Positions 1 through 7,094 of a DNA stretch of 64,000 bases are shown here, in pieces. The stretch covers positions 1-64,000 of the forward strand of contig NZ_CP095390.1 of the NCBI RefSeq assembly GCF_023008585.1, read 5' to 3'. Each line of letters begins with the position of its first letter. Positions within the stretch are counted from its first letter, which is position 1. The notes below the pieces were generated by a model that searched no databases, was not told the origin of the DNA, and was given only the letters and a program-made list of their open reading frames with translations. Source of the stretch: Natribaculum breve. Lineage in GTDB: Archaea; Halobacteriota; Halobacteria; Halobacteriales; Natrialbaceae. The translations under genes and the position numbers were made by a program.

Positions 1-57
1 GATTTGCAAAGGATAAAAATCGTCAGCAACTAATACAGTGTCTGGTTGCTATATCGT

Positions 58-1065
58 ATGATAACGGACGCTCGAGCCCTCCAGCGGTCGTTCGTCCCCC
101 AGGAACTCCAGCACCGGGACGGGCAGATCTCGTACCTCTCGGCAGCACTCCGGCCGATCACTCGGGGATCGCCGGGTGAACACACGTTCATCTACGGACC
201 GAGTGGCTCGGGAAAGACGACGCTCGCGAAGTACGTCGCCGAGCAGCTCCAGGCTGCGGCCTTCGGCTTCCGTTGGGGCTACGTCAACTGCATGTCAGAC
301 TCGTCGATCAACGCCGTCCTTCAGCGGTTGGTTCGTGACGCTGGACTCGCGGCCCATCTCTCGACCGACGGCACACCCGCGAGTGAGTTCTACGACCAGT
401 TCCGCGAGTTCGACGGACAGGTACTCGTAATCCTCGACGAAGTCGACTGCCTCGAGGACGAATCGGTCCTCCACGCACTCTACGACCTCGAGAACGTGAC
501 GATGGTCGTGATTACAATCAGCGAAGACAACCTCCTCGTGCGGTGTGACAGTCGCGTCCAGAGTCGGCTTCGATCCATGACGACGGTCGCACTCGAGAAG
601 TACAGCCACGCCCAGCTGGTCGACATCCTCCGGGCGCGTATCCGGGCTGGGTTGGCCCCCGGCGTGATCACGTCGGCTGCGATCGCGGAGATCGCCGACC
701 GGGCAGCCGGTGACGCTCGCGAGGCGATCGCGATTCTTCGCCAGGCCGTGATGGTCGTCGACTCGAGCCAGGAGCGGGAGATTACCGTCGACGTCGTCCG
801 CCGTGTCGAGGACGACGCCCGCGAGGAGATCCGACGCGATCGGGTCGACGACCTCGGGACGCACAAGCGATTGCTCTACGACATCATCGAAGCGGCCGGC
901 GAGATCGGGGCAACGGAACTCCGCGAAACCTACGAGCAACGCTGTTCCGAGCCCAAGGCAGGGAGTACGCGACGACGGTACCTGGCGTCACTCGAGGACA
1001 AATACGAGTTGATCTCCTCGAGTGGGAACGGGAAAGGGAGGGTCTACCGTGTGACTGAGCCGTGA
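58..1065 (+). CDS. Orc1/Cdc6-family AAA+ ATPase
   Basis: Replication-initiator type AAA+ ATPase of the archaeal Orc1/Cdc6 family. Walker A (GPSGSGKTT) lies at residues 47-55 and Walker B (ILDEVD) near 125-130, followed by a lid region rich in RAAGDAREA-type residues and a C-terminal winged helix. At about 335 aa it is shorter than chromosomal Orc1 proteins, as is common for plasmid or provirus paralogues. The ATG at 58 is preferred; an in-frame TTG at 46 would add four residues. Context (toxin-antitoxin pair, phage-type repressor, integrase) suggests it belongs to an integrated replicon. Whether it initiates at an origin in this window is not shown; repeats at 1608-1769 are a candidate target. 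Confidence 0.88.
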   Translation: MITDARALQRSFVPQELQHRDGQISYLSAALRPITRGSPGEHTFIYGPSGSGKTTLAKYVAEQLQAAAFGFRWGYVNCMSDSSINAVLQRLVRDAGLAAHLSTDGTPASEFYDQFREFDGQVLVILDEVDCLEDESVLHALYDLENVTMVVITISEDNLLVRCDSRVQSRLRSMTTVALEKYSHAQLVDILRARIRAGLAPGVITSAAIAEIADRAAGDAREAIAILRQAVMVVDSSQEREITVDVVRRVEDDAREEIRRDRVDDLGTHKRLLYDIIEAAGEIGATELRETYEQRCSEPKAGSTRRRYLASLEDKYELISSSGNGKGRVYRVTEP

Positions 1066-1323
1066 TCTTGAGTCAGCACTCGTTCCCGTTCATTTCTCTA
1101 TTAGAGCTCTAAACTAGCGATAGATTCCAGGTTTATCCAGGAAAATCCTATGGTGAGGCACGCGGGAGTTCTGTGAAAGTGTTTGTGCGGTTATAACATC
1201 AAATACGCAGTGATCTATATCAATCTACAATAATATAACGATTCATTATGGCTCTCTGATACTGCTTGGCCGAGTCCTACATACCAAAAAGCTAAGTTAA
1301 TTTGGATGAGATTTACCACAAAT

Positions 1324-1437
1324 ATGCTCGAAGCGTTGCTGTACTTTTATGCGATTGGATTAGTTATCGCAGTGGTGTATATTCCAGTGAAAATCATCCT
1401 TGGGGATCGGTCACTTGGGTCGCTATTCTCGATGTAA
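1324..1437 (+). CDS. possible 37-aa single-span membrane peptide
   Basis: A short reading frame starting ATG and ending TAA encodes 37 residues beginning MLEALLYFYAIGLVIAVVY. Residues 4-26 form one strongly hydrophobic stretch followed by a short basic/polar tail, as in haloarchaeal single-span miniproteins. An overlapping 76-aa frame from a TTG at 1302 is less convincing because of its composition. No homologue is recognised and there is no clear ribosome-binding site. The surrounding DNA is AT-richer than its neighbours, as is typical of plasmid-derived sequence. Confidence 0.35.
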   Translation: MLEALLYFYAIGLVIAVVYIPVKIILGDRSLGSLFSM

Positions 1438-1607
1438 TCATAATTCGGCTTTGGAATCGACGCCTTTCCAGCGAAGCGAGAGATCTTGGACAGAAAGTAT
1501 CCGCGGCCTTCCGCTTCAATTCCTTAGATTGAGTTATAAATTCCAGTAGTATACAAAATCCATCAAAATACACTCTGACTCGGAGAGGATTTCATAGGGC
1601 CACTCAC

Positions 1608-1769
1608 TTCCGCCCATTCGAGTAGAGCCCTCGAATCAGCCGATTATAGCCAGTAGAGAGATTCCGTTCGTTTTCCGCCCACGATTTCGGTTTTCCGTCC
1701 ACCGGCAGAGAGACGTTGAAACACCTAGATTCAGACGGCAGAGCGGTTTTAGGGTGATTTTCCGCCCAC
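1608..1769 (+). repeat. direct repeats of TTTTCCGCCCAC in a gene-free stretch
   Basis: The 374-bp gap between 1438 and 1811 has no gene, but it contains copies of a 12-mer at 1671-1682, 1691-1702 (one mismatch) and 1758-1769, plus a shorter match (TTCCGCCCA) at 1608-1616. All lie on the same strand. Such iteron-like repeats near an Orc1/Cdc6 gene may be initiator or regulator binding sites; this is inference. A TATA-like GTTTATT near 1780 probably serves the gene starting at 1812. Confidence 0.45.
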
Positions 1770-1811
1770 TCGCGGGTCAGCGTTTATTCCATATCCTCCC
1801 TCCACCCACAC

Positions 1812-2099
1812 ATGTCTGTCAAAACAGGCGATAGCACCAGCCGTAAGCCGCGACGGCTCACGACCGACCTCAAGGACGGGCGGTCAGTCGAGGTCGAGAT
1901 CTCTGGAGAACCAGACAACCACGCGCGTGTCGACGTTCGCCTCGAGTGCGGCCGACGATGGGTCTTCGGTGTGAACGATGACGTCGCCGTTCCGCTGTTC
2001 GACCTGGACGCCGACGGATACGGGAACCGTAGTGAGGAGCTACCGACGTGGATCGAACCGCTGTTGCGCCGGCTCGGACTCAAGGGGGTGGACCAGTGA
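1812..2099 (+). CDS. hypothetical acidic protein, 95 aa
   Basis: Not recognised beyond the general look of a haloarchaeal plasmid/provirus protein. It has a basic N-terminal segment (KPRRLTTD), then acidic sequence with alternating hydrophobic residues suggesting small beta strands, and ends in WIEPLLRRLGLKGVDQ. A TATA-like GTTTATT about 30 bp before the ATG indicates a nearly leaderless transcript. It is convergent with hicBA, whose last gene ends 3 bp away on the opposite strand. No catalytic or binding motif is visible. Confidence 0.6.
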   Translation: MSVKTGDSTSRKPRRLTTDLKDGRSVEVEISGEPDNHARVDVRLECGRRWVFGVNDDVAVPLFDLDADGYGNRSEELPTWIEPLLRRLGLKGVDQ

Positions 2100-2101
2100 T
2101 T

Positions 2102-2353
2102 TCAACGGTTTTCGTCGATCCATTGGCACCAGGCGCGAAAATCCTCCGCGCCAGCCTGGTTGGCGATCGACTTCAGTGTCCCTGTGGGGATCTTGTCTTC
2201 GGATTTCATCGGGACGGTGACGATCCGGACCTCACCAGTTTCCGGGTGCTCGTAGCGGAGTTTCAGGTGACTACCAGTCCGGTCGACCGGCTTGAAGCCG
2301 TGGTTCTGCAGGACTTTTGCGATCTCCTGACCAGAAAAGGACGTCCGAACCAT
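2102..2353 (-). CDS. hicA: HicA-family mRNA interferase toxin
   Basis: An 83-aa protein with the dsRBD-like HicA (YcfA) layout: an N-terminal helix with FSGQEIAKVLQNHGF, then the GSH motif carrying the presumed catalytic histidine (GSHLKLRY), a strand with RIVTVPM, and a C-terminal helix (TLKSIANQAG). HicA toxins cleave mRNA and are neutralised by HicB. It starts at the base immediately after the hicB stop codon, so the pair is translated from one message with the antitoxin first. Transcription runs leftward from the palindrome at 2615-2629. Confidence 0.88.
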   Translation of the reverse strand: MVRTSFSGQEIAKVLQNHGFKPVDRTGSHLKLRYEHPETGEVRIVTVPMKSEDKIPTGTLKSIANQAGAEDFRAWCQWIDENR

Positions 2354-2611
2354 TCACTGCATGAACTCGGGGAGTTCCTTCTCGCCCTGCGCGTCGGGGT
2401 CGAGCCCCAGCTCTTCGAGGTCGTCGTCGGTGACCGGCTCGCCACCACCCTCGTGCAACTCGAGGGCTTCCGCGAGCATCGCGAGTGCTTCGGACTTCGT
2501 GTCACCGAACGACGCGACACCCGTCTCGAGATCGATAGCGGTGATCCTCCCGTCGTCCTCGTGGATGAACTCAACACCTTCCGATCGACCGTTTCGGGTT
2601 GCGCTCGCCAT
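2354..2611 (-). CDS. hicB: HicB-family antitoxin
   Basis: An 85-aa partner of the adjacent HicA. It shows the partial RNase-H-like HicB core: FIHEDDGRITAIDLETGVASFG followed by the conserved helix that begins KSEALAMLAEALEL, then an acidic C-terminal tail. HicB antitoxins bind HicA and often repress their own promoter. The stop codon abuts the hicA start. A perfect palindrome lies 4-18 bp upstream of the ATG, where autorepression would be expected. I see no separate ribbon-helix-helix domain, so DNA binding may involve the tail or the complex. Confidence 0.85.
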   Translation of the reverse strand: MASATRNGRSEGVEFIHEDDGRITAIDLETGVASFGDTKSEALAMLAEALELHEGGGEPVTDDDLEELGLDPDAQGEKELPEFMQ

Positions 2612-2614
2612 CTA

Positions 2615-2629
2615 TCCCCGAATAGGGGA
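2615..2629. promoter_or_regulatory. palindromic operator candidate upstream of hicBA
   Basis: TCCCC-GAATA-GGGGA is a perfect inverted repeat just upstream of the hicB start. On the minus strand a TATA-like CGTTTATCA lies about 15 bp further upstream, so the palindrome falls at the expected transcription start. This is where an autoregulatory HicB complex would block initiation. Confidence 0.5.
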
Positions 2630-2671
2630 AAGACGCTGATAAACGTTCGTTCCGACTCGAGCGCGTCGGAT

Positions 2672-2941
2672 TCACTCGTCGACGGGCTCGAGGTCGTCCG
2701 CGTCGAGATCTCCCTCGAGGTAATCTTCACCTTCCGAAGTGATTCGATAATAACCAACCTCGTCGGCTTTCTCGATAAGTCCGTACTCAACAAGCACGGG
2801 AAGGCGTTCCTGAACGGTTGTTCTTGCTTTCCCGATATTGTGTGCGATGGCCGACGGTTTAAGCTCCAGGCCGGTGGCGAGGGCTTCCAGAATCTGGTTA
2901 TCAGTTGGAAGTTGCATCCAGCCACCGGGTTGTCTCATCAA
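2672..2941 (-). CDS. PhiH1-repressor-like winged-helix regulator
   Basis: An 89-aa winged helix-turn-helix protein with the N-terminal signature MRQPGGWM typical of haloarchaeal PhiH1-type repressors, then DNQILEALATGLELKPSAIAHNIG as the first helices, a recognition helix TTVQERLPVLVEYGLIEK and a wing ending GYYRITSEG. The acidic C-terminal tail is ordinary for halophiles. It is divergent from the PadR-like gene at 3173, with clustered TACT/AGTA half-sites between them, so it probably represses one or both genes, as phage lysogeny repressors do. The start could be the first or second Met. Confidence 0.82.
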   Translation of the reverse strand: MMRQPGGWMQLPTDNQILEALATGLELKPSAIAHNIGKARTTVQERLPVLVEYGLIEKADEVGYYRITSEGEDYLEGDLDADDLEPVDE

Positions 2942-2992
2942 TTGTCAATCACAGACTGTGCTTTTGAAAGAATCGCATGGTCACCATTAACC

Positions 2993-3027
2993 TACTATAT
3001 AGTACGAAAAGACGTACTACTTAGTAC
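2993..3027. promoter_or_regulatory. clustered AGTAC/GTACT half-sites (operator candidate)
   Basis: The intergenic region between the divergent PhiH1-like and PadR-like genes contains a perfect 12-bp palindrome TACTATATAGTA (2993-3004), then GTACT (3014-3018) and AGTAC (3023-3027). The half-sites alternate in orientation. The TATATA core could also be a promoter element, so binding would block transcription. Confidence 0.5.
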
Positions 3028-3172
3028 GAATCTTTATTGTGGTCGAGTAGAGACTGATTGGATAACGCGAGTTTCACGTGGACCTGACTGTCTGTTGGGT
3101 CCGTACGAGAATTGCGGGCCGGTGCTGGAGACACCGGGTCCGCGCGGCTCGCGTAGTGCAGGTACGCAAGCC

Positions 3173-3583
3173 ATGTACGACGACAATTCGCGGGGTCTTG
3201 AAAGCCCCGACCGACCAGCAGCATCGACTACTACTGACCAGCGACTCGTGGCCGACGGCGGTACCGCCTGGGGCGACCTCACCGGTTTCCAGCGCGACGC
3301 CCTCGAGGCGATCGCCCGCCTCGAGCGCGCTGACGAGAGGACCTACGGGATGGCGATCGGCCGCGCCCTCGAGGCGAAACACGGCGATGTCAACCACGGC
3401 CGTCTCTACCCGAACCTCAACGATCTCGTTGACGCCGGGTTCGTGGAGAAGTCGGCTCTCGACCACCGGACGAACTGCTACACACTCACCGACGAGGCGC
3501 GGGCGATGCTCGAAGAGCGCGTCCTCGAGTTGGCCGACGTCTGCGGGATGGCCGTCGCCGCGATCGACGGAGGTGGCCGATGA
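3173..3583 (+). CDS. PadR-family transcriptional regulator
   Basis: A 136-aa protein with the PadR winged-helix domain: LTGFQRDALEAIARLE, a helix with YGMAIGRALEAKHGDVNHGRLYPNLNDLVDAGFVEK, and the wing NCYTLTDEARAML. The phrase GRLYPNLNDLVDAG is a hallmark of haloarchaeal PadR-like plasmid proteins. The frame stays open far upstream, but the coding signature begins at this ATG; the upstream part is antisense to hicBA. Its stop overlaps the ATG of the next gene (ATGA), starting a run of four overlapping genes that ends in the integrase. Confidence 0.85.
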   Translation: MYDDNSRGLESPDRPAASTTTDQRLVADGGTAWGDLTGFQRDALEAIARLERADERTYGMAIGRALEAKHGDVNHGRLYPNLNDLVDAGFVEKSALDHRTNCYTLTDEARAMLEERVLELADVCGMAVAAIDGGGR

Positions 3584-3777
3584 GCGCAATCGACCCGCTC
3601 GTCTGTCCCCGCGGTCACCACGCCGTGCGGATTCACGCCCGTCGGTTCGACTGTGAGACCTGTCGACGCCAGGGCCGTGAGACGACCGCCTGGGACCGCT
3701 CGGAGCTTGTCAACTTGCGCGAGGAAGAGCCGCCACTGCGCGACGAACCGTACGCTACTTCGGGGCGATCAGCATGA
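3580..3777 (+). CDS. small zinc-finger-like protein, 65 aa
   Basis: A short protein with CPRGH near residue 9 and CETC near residue 25, spaced as a single four-ligand zinc site (Cys, His, Cys, Cys), followed by a charged, probably disordered tail. It overlaps the PadR-like gene upstream and the next gene downstream by 4 nt each, so translation is coupled. Small CPxGH/CxxC proteins of this kind sit next to integrases in many haloarchaeal elements. Its role is unknown; nucleic-acid or protein contacts are plausible. Confidence 0.65.
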   Translation: MSAIDPLVCPRGHHAVRIHARRFDCETCRRQGRETTAWDRSELVNLREEEPPLRDEPYATSGRSA

Positions 3778-4058
3778 GCGGCGATCCCGCCGAACGTCAG
3801 GCCGACGCCCTCGAGGCGATCGCGACGGAACTGCGCTATCAGAACGCGGTTCTGTGCGAACTCCTCGCCTCGATGGACGACCTCGCCGCTCGCGTCGACG
3901 ACTACCACTGTCCGGAGTCCGAACCACGGCAGCGCTCCGGGCGAGCGATCCAGACGGCGATCGCCGACCAACTGTACGAGCGCGACGACGTCGAAGAGAA
4001 CGCGTCCGTGGGCTTTGGGCCGAAAGGCTGCGCGTCGAACTGGGGTGAGGATCGGTGA
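3774..4058 (+). CDS. hypothetical protein of integrase operon, 94 aa
   Basis: Not recognised. The first ~45 residues look like an amphipathic helix pair (AERQADALEAIATELRYQNAVLCELLASMDDLAARV), suggesting a coiled coil or dimerisation unit. The rest is charged and ends in GFGPKGCASNWGED. The gene lies between the zinc-finger-like gene and the integrase, overlapping both by 4 nt. Its position suggests an accessory factor for recombination, but nothing in the sequence shows this directly. Confidence 0.6.
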   Translation: MSGDPAERQADALEAIATELRYQNAVLCELLASMDDLAARVDDYHCPESEPRQRSGRAIQTAIADQLYERDDVEENASVGFGPKGCASNWGEDR

Positions 4059-5098
4059 GCGACCTCGAGCCGATCTCGCCCTCGAAGGCCGTCGAGTTGC
4101 ACCTCGACGCGATGAAAGACGGGTCCGCCGCGTGGACGCAGACGAGTCACAAGAGCGACCTTCGGGCGTTCGTCGAGTGGTGCCGCGAGGAAGCCGGGAT
4201 CGACAACATGAACGAACTGAACGGCCGGCACCTCTACGAGTTCCGCGTCTGGAGACGCGAGGGCGGGTACTCCAACGGGAAAGACGGCGAACTCGCGAAG
4301 AAGACGCTACACTCGAATCTCACCACGATCCGGGCGTTTCTCCGGTTCTGTGGTGACATCGAGGCCGTTCACGATGACCTGTACCTCAAAGTCCCGCTAC
4401 CGGACCTCTCGATCGGTGACGAGGTTAGTGACAGCAAGATCGTTCCCGAGCGGGTGCCGCCGATCCTCGAGTACCTCTCTCGGTACGAGTACGCGAGCAG
4501 GGATCACGTCGTCTGGACGTTGCTCTGGGAAACAGGTGCCCGCCTCGGTGGTATCCGGGCGATCGACGTCCAGGACTGCGAACTCGAGGGACGCGACCCT
4601 GGGATCGATTTCGTTCATCGGCCAGACACCGAGACGCCGCTAAAGAACGACGAGGGCGGTGAGCGGTACAACCGGATCAACGAACAGACCGCGAGGATGT
4701 TGCAGGATTACATCGACGGACCACGCGATGACGTGACCGACGATCACGGTCGCGATCCGCTCCTTACGACGAGACAGGGACGGGTGAGTCGGAGCTGCAT
4801 TCGGGATACGATCTACCGATGGACCCGGCCGTGCCACCGTGGTGAGGGGTGCCCGCACGATCGTGATCCCGACACCTGCCAGGCGATCGATCACACCCAC
4901 ATGAGCAAGTGTCCCTCGAGTCGGTCACCCCACGACGTTCGGAAAGCGAGGGTGACGAAGTACCGGAACGACGGGGTTCCTCGAGGCGTTGTTTCCGATC
5001 GCCTCGACGCCTCAGAGGAGATTCTCGACAAGCATTACGACCGCGCCAGCCGGCGCGAAAGAGCAGCGCGACGCTGGAAAATTATTAAAGGAAAATGA
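4055..5098 (+). CDS. tyrosine recombinase (XerC/D-type integrase)
   Basis: A 347-aa site-specific recombinase. The N-terminal SAM-like domain covers about residues 1-105 (KSDLRAFVEWCREEAG, TTIRAFLRFCGD). The catalytic domain has Arg163 (TGARLGG), the His-x-x-Arg box at 293-296 (PHDVR) and the nucleophile Tyr328 (KHYDRAS). Between 260 and 286 is a Cys/His-rich insert, probably zinc-binding, that is common in haloarchaeal integrases. The start is GTG at 4055, overlapping the previous stop. It ends 49 bp before copy 1 of the long direct repeat, so that repeat is a natural attachment-site candidate. All catalytic residues seen are intact. Confidence 0.92.
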   Translation: MSDLEPISPSKAVELHLDAMKDGSAAWTQTSHKSDLRAFVEWCREEAGIDNMNELNGRHLYEFRVWRREGGYSNGKDGELAKKTLHSNLTTIRAFLRFCGDIEAVHDDLYLKVPLPDLSIGDEVSDSKIVPERVPPILEYLSRYEYASRDHVVWTLLWETGARLGGIRAIDVQDCELEGRDPGIDFVHRPDTETPLKNDEGGERYNRINEQTARMLQDYIDGPRDDVTDDHGRDPLLTTRQGRVSRSCIRDTIYRWTRPCHRGEGCPHDRDPDTCQAIDHTHMSKCPSSRSPHDVRKARVTKYRNDGVPRGVVSDRLDASEEILDKHYDRASRRERAARRWKIIKGK

Positions 5099-5147
5099 CT
5101 ATGAAAACTGCAAGCAGGAAGGCAGTTACGACCCGACCACGCAAGGC

Positions 5148-5292
5148 CTGCAGCGCCCATCATTCTGCGTGACGGGCAACATTTGGCAGACGGCAGTACG
5201 GCGTTTATAAAAGAACCCCTCTTCGGCCGATCTGATTTCATCACGTTTCGGAACGGGGGTCGCCAGTGTCATGCGATTCGCTTGCATTTGAA
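5148..5292 (+). repeat. long direct repeat copy 1 (attachment-site candidate)
   Basis: The first 47 bp (5148-5194) are identical to 40629-40675, and similarity continues for about 100 bp more. Both copies carry a TATA-like TTATAAA, the phrase GAACCCCTCTTCGGCCGAT, and a short hairpin whose arms differ in sequence between copies. It lies just after the integrase stop codon. This copy could be an att site, an outward promoter, or a small RNA gene. The flanking stretch 5293-5435 shows nothing else. Confidence 0.6.
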
Positions 5293-5435
5293 TGACACCG
5301 CGAGGACATAATACTTGGGTAGAGAGTGTAATTGGCGGCGCGCGCGAGAGACTTTGGCGTCCAACTTCGGCCCCCTCCACTCAACTCAGCACTTCAGATA
5401 TAGATCCCGTCTGCATCCGCGCAGTTCCTCGTACC

Positions 5436-5762
5436 TCACAGTTCCTGTTCCATCTTCTCGAAAAGGGTACGCCATCGTTCAGGCACGTCGTCAGTGTCGT
5501 ACACCCCTTCGTTCGCCAATTCTAAGAGGCGGATGGCTTCCTCCTCGGTGAGGTTCTGAAGATTCAGCTCCTCCACGGTCTTTTCGCGCGCCCACTCCGT
5601 GCTCATTGGTCGGTCGCGTTTGATCGCTCCGTAGAAATGGAACCAGAACATGAGATTGCCTTCGGACGGAACGGGTTGGCGCTTATCCTGACGGACTTGG
5701 TCGGGGATCAGCGGAAGTGACGGTACTGCTGAGAGAGTCCCGAGGAACGACCGTCGAAACAT
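5436..5762 (-). CDS. hypothetical protein, up to 108 aa
   Basis: Not recognised. The longest form begins MFRRSFLGTLSAVPSLPL, which resembles a weak signal or membrane segment. An internal Met (MSTEWAREK, start at 5606) would give a compact 56-residue helical protein with the motif LTEEEAIRLLELANEGVY and an acidic C-terminus. The second half looks like genuine halophilic coding sequence; the first half is less certain. It is the last gene of the leftward-reading side of the island and has no clear partner. Confidence 0.5.
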   Translation of the reverse strand: MFRRSFLGTLSAVPSLPLIPDQVRQDKRQPVPSEGNLMFWFHFYGAIKRDRPMSTEWAREKTVEELNLQNLTEEEAIRLLELANEGVYDTDDVPERWRTLFEKMEQEL

Positions 5763-5824
5763 GCCGTCGACAAAGTGACTCCCCTCCTAAAATCTACCTC
5801 CGCCTAGGGTACGTGCCTATGTAC

Positions 5825-5860
5825 GTACTCACGTAGATACGCAGGTGCGTGTGTGAGTAC
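5825..5860. repeat. inverted repeat GTACTCAC/GTGAGTAC
   Basis: Perfect 8-bp arms at 5825-5832 and 5853-5860 are separated by 20 bp, within a 197-bp gap between two leftward genes. Neighbouring sequence also repeats TACGTA-like words. It could be an operator for the gene ending at 5436 or a terminator-like hairpin for the gene ending at 5960. Confidence 0.35.
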
Positions 5861-5959
5861 TCGCCTGGTGGTGTAGGCTGGTCGGAGTATTGTCTAACGG
5901 AATTCGTTCAGTAGACGCGACAACATATCCCTATTCGGGCAATGCTGCGAGTGACTCGG

Positions 5960-6223
5960 CTACTTCGATTTAGCGTCGGACTCGCTGCTCGCTTCGAGGA
6001 TCTCGGCCGCCACGTCCTTTACGTGTTGCTGATGAGACGCCGGGGTCTGTACGCTCTGGGCCGCATTGAGTTGGTCGTTGACGACAGCGTTTTGTTGTGG
6101 CCCCCATTTCTCGGGCGGCTCTGATTTGATGTAGTCGACCCACCGCTTGATGCTCTCGATGCGCTGCTCGCGGTTGCGTTCGTGCTTCGCGTCGAGGTGC
6201 TCAGGCGCGTTTGAGTCGCTCAT
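5960..6223 (-). CDS. hypothetical protein, 87 aa
   Basis: Not recognised. A small hydrophilic, mostly helical protein beginning MSDSNAPEHLDAKHERNREQ, with a tryptophan-containing core (IKRWVDYIKSEPPEKWGP) and a Gln/Ala-rich second half. No Cys, no membrane segment and no known motif are visible. It is leftward like the rest of this block and sits 26 bp downstream of a winged-helix gene, so the two may be co-transcribed. Confidence 0.6.
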   Translation of the reverse strand: MSDSNAPEHLDAKHERNREQRIESIKRWVDYIKSEPPEKWGPQQNAVVNDQLNAAQSVQTPASHQQHVKDVAAEILEASSESDAKSK

Positions 6224-6249
6224 ATTTGTCTTCGACGTCGTTCCAACTG

Positions 6250-6591
6250 CTACTCATCACCGACGCTGTTGAGCGCGCCGTTCAACTCGAAGAGTTCTCG
6301 GACGACATTGCTGTCTGCGACCCGGTATCGACGTGGAGACGTATTCGGGACCTCCTCAATAAGCTCGACTTCAAGCAGAAGGTCGGTGTAGTTACCAACG
6401 GTCTGGCGTGTGACGCCGGCGTGTCCTGCGAGTTCAGTTTTGTTGAACTCACAGTTCGGCGGAAGATCGAGTAACGCATCTACGAGGATCGGGATCGCGT
6501 CGTGCTGCGTAAGGTAGAGCCATCCGCTAGGATGCTCCCGACGGAGTTCCTTCTTATCCCCGCGGTCACCCGCGTATTCCATGTTGCTCAT
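6250..6591 (-). CDS. winged-helix transcriptional regulator
   Basis: A 113-aa DNA-binding protein. Residues from about 50 carry the helix-turn-helix NKTELAGHAGVTRQTVGNYTDLLLEVELIEEV, followed by a wing with SPRRYRVADSN. The N-terminal HPSGWLYLTQHDAIPILVDALLDLP resembles other haloarchaeal virus/plasmid regulators. The ATG at 6591 is chosen: a TATA-like GATTTATG lies about 25 bp upstream, and the longer frame (start 6666) would overlap the preceding gene. It likely controls neighbouring island genes; the target is unknown. Confidence 0.72.
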   Translation of the reverse strand: MSNMEYAGDRGDKKELRREHPSGWLYLTQHDAIPILVDALLDLPPNCEFNKTELAGHAGVTRQTVGNYTDLLLEVELIEEVPNTSPRRYRVADSNVVRELFELNGALNSVGDE

Positions 6592-6640
6592 ACAGAGAGC
6601 CAACCGCATAAATCGTCGGGAGAGGCGTGTTCTTGACACC

Positions 6641-6934
6641 TCATCCGATCCGCTCAATTGACTCAAGGCCAGGGACCTCGGCGAGCCGTCTCCTCACCTG
6701 CGCATCGGTCATTGTCGTGGTCCAACGAATGGTGATGCCGACGGTGATGGTCGTTGCCGAAAGCTTCGGAGCGATACCGTGCAGGTCGTCAACCGTGACG
6801 GCATCGATGTCCTCGGGACGTGAGATGCGCTCTTCAGCGTCGGTGACGAGGTCGCCGTCTGCGCCACACGGGATGCGGATCGTGACGACAGCAGTCGTCA
6901 TCGGCTCTGGGTCGTTGTCACTGGAGATTGCCAT
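6641..6934 (-). CDS. hypothetical protein downstream of Ro60 and tRNA-Gly, 97 aa
   Basis: Not recognised. Composition is beta-rich, with alternating hydrophobics (TTAVVTIRIPCG, TTITVGITIRW) and a C-terminal helix-strand (DAQVRRRLAEVPGLESIERIG), suggesting a small alpha/beta ferredoxin-like fold. The ATG at 6934 has a GAGGTGA ribosome-binding site 5 bp upstream; a longer frame exists to 6979. It is the first gene after tRNA-Gly and Ro60 on the same strand, so it may be part of that transcript. Confidence 0.6.
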   Translation of the reverse strand: MAISSDNDPEPMTTAVVTIRIPCGADGDLVTDAEERISRPEDIDAVTVDDLHGIAPKLSATTITVGITIRWTTTMTDAQVRRRLAEVPGLESIERIG

Positions 6935-6994
6935 GATGTCACCTCTGTTGAAGAGCGTCGCTCGGGCTGTCTGATTCACGAGCTGCGCTCCGAG

Positions 6995-7067
6995 TGCGCG
7001 AGGGACGATTCGAACGCCCGTCTCGGTCGTGGCACGACCGCGTGATACCGAACTACACTACTCGCAC
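6995..7067 (-). tRNA. tRNA-Gly (GCC)
   Basis: Complete cloverleaf on the minus strand: a 7-bp acceptor stem with one G-U pair, a D-arm, an anticodon stem CGGTC/GACCG with loop GTGCCAC, and T-arm loop TTCGAAT. The discriminator is A and CCA is not encoded. It lies 27 bp downstream of the Ro60 stop codon, so a shared transcript is likely. Confidence 0.92.
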
Positions 7068-7094
7068 TTGACGGGGAAAGATGAGAGGGCAACA

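Noticed and set aside
2048-3172. Long rightward open frame upstream of the PadR-like start
   Set aside because: It is antisense to hicA, hicB and the PhiH1-like gene, all of which have recognisable domains; the translated sequence has no coherent fold until the PadR ATG at 3173.
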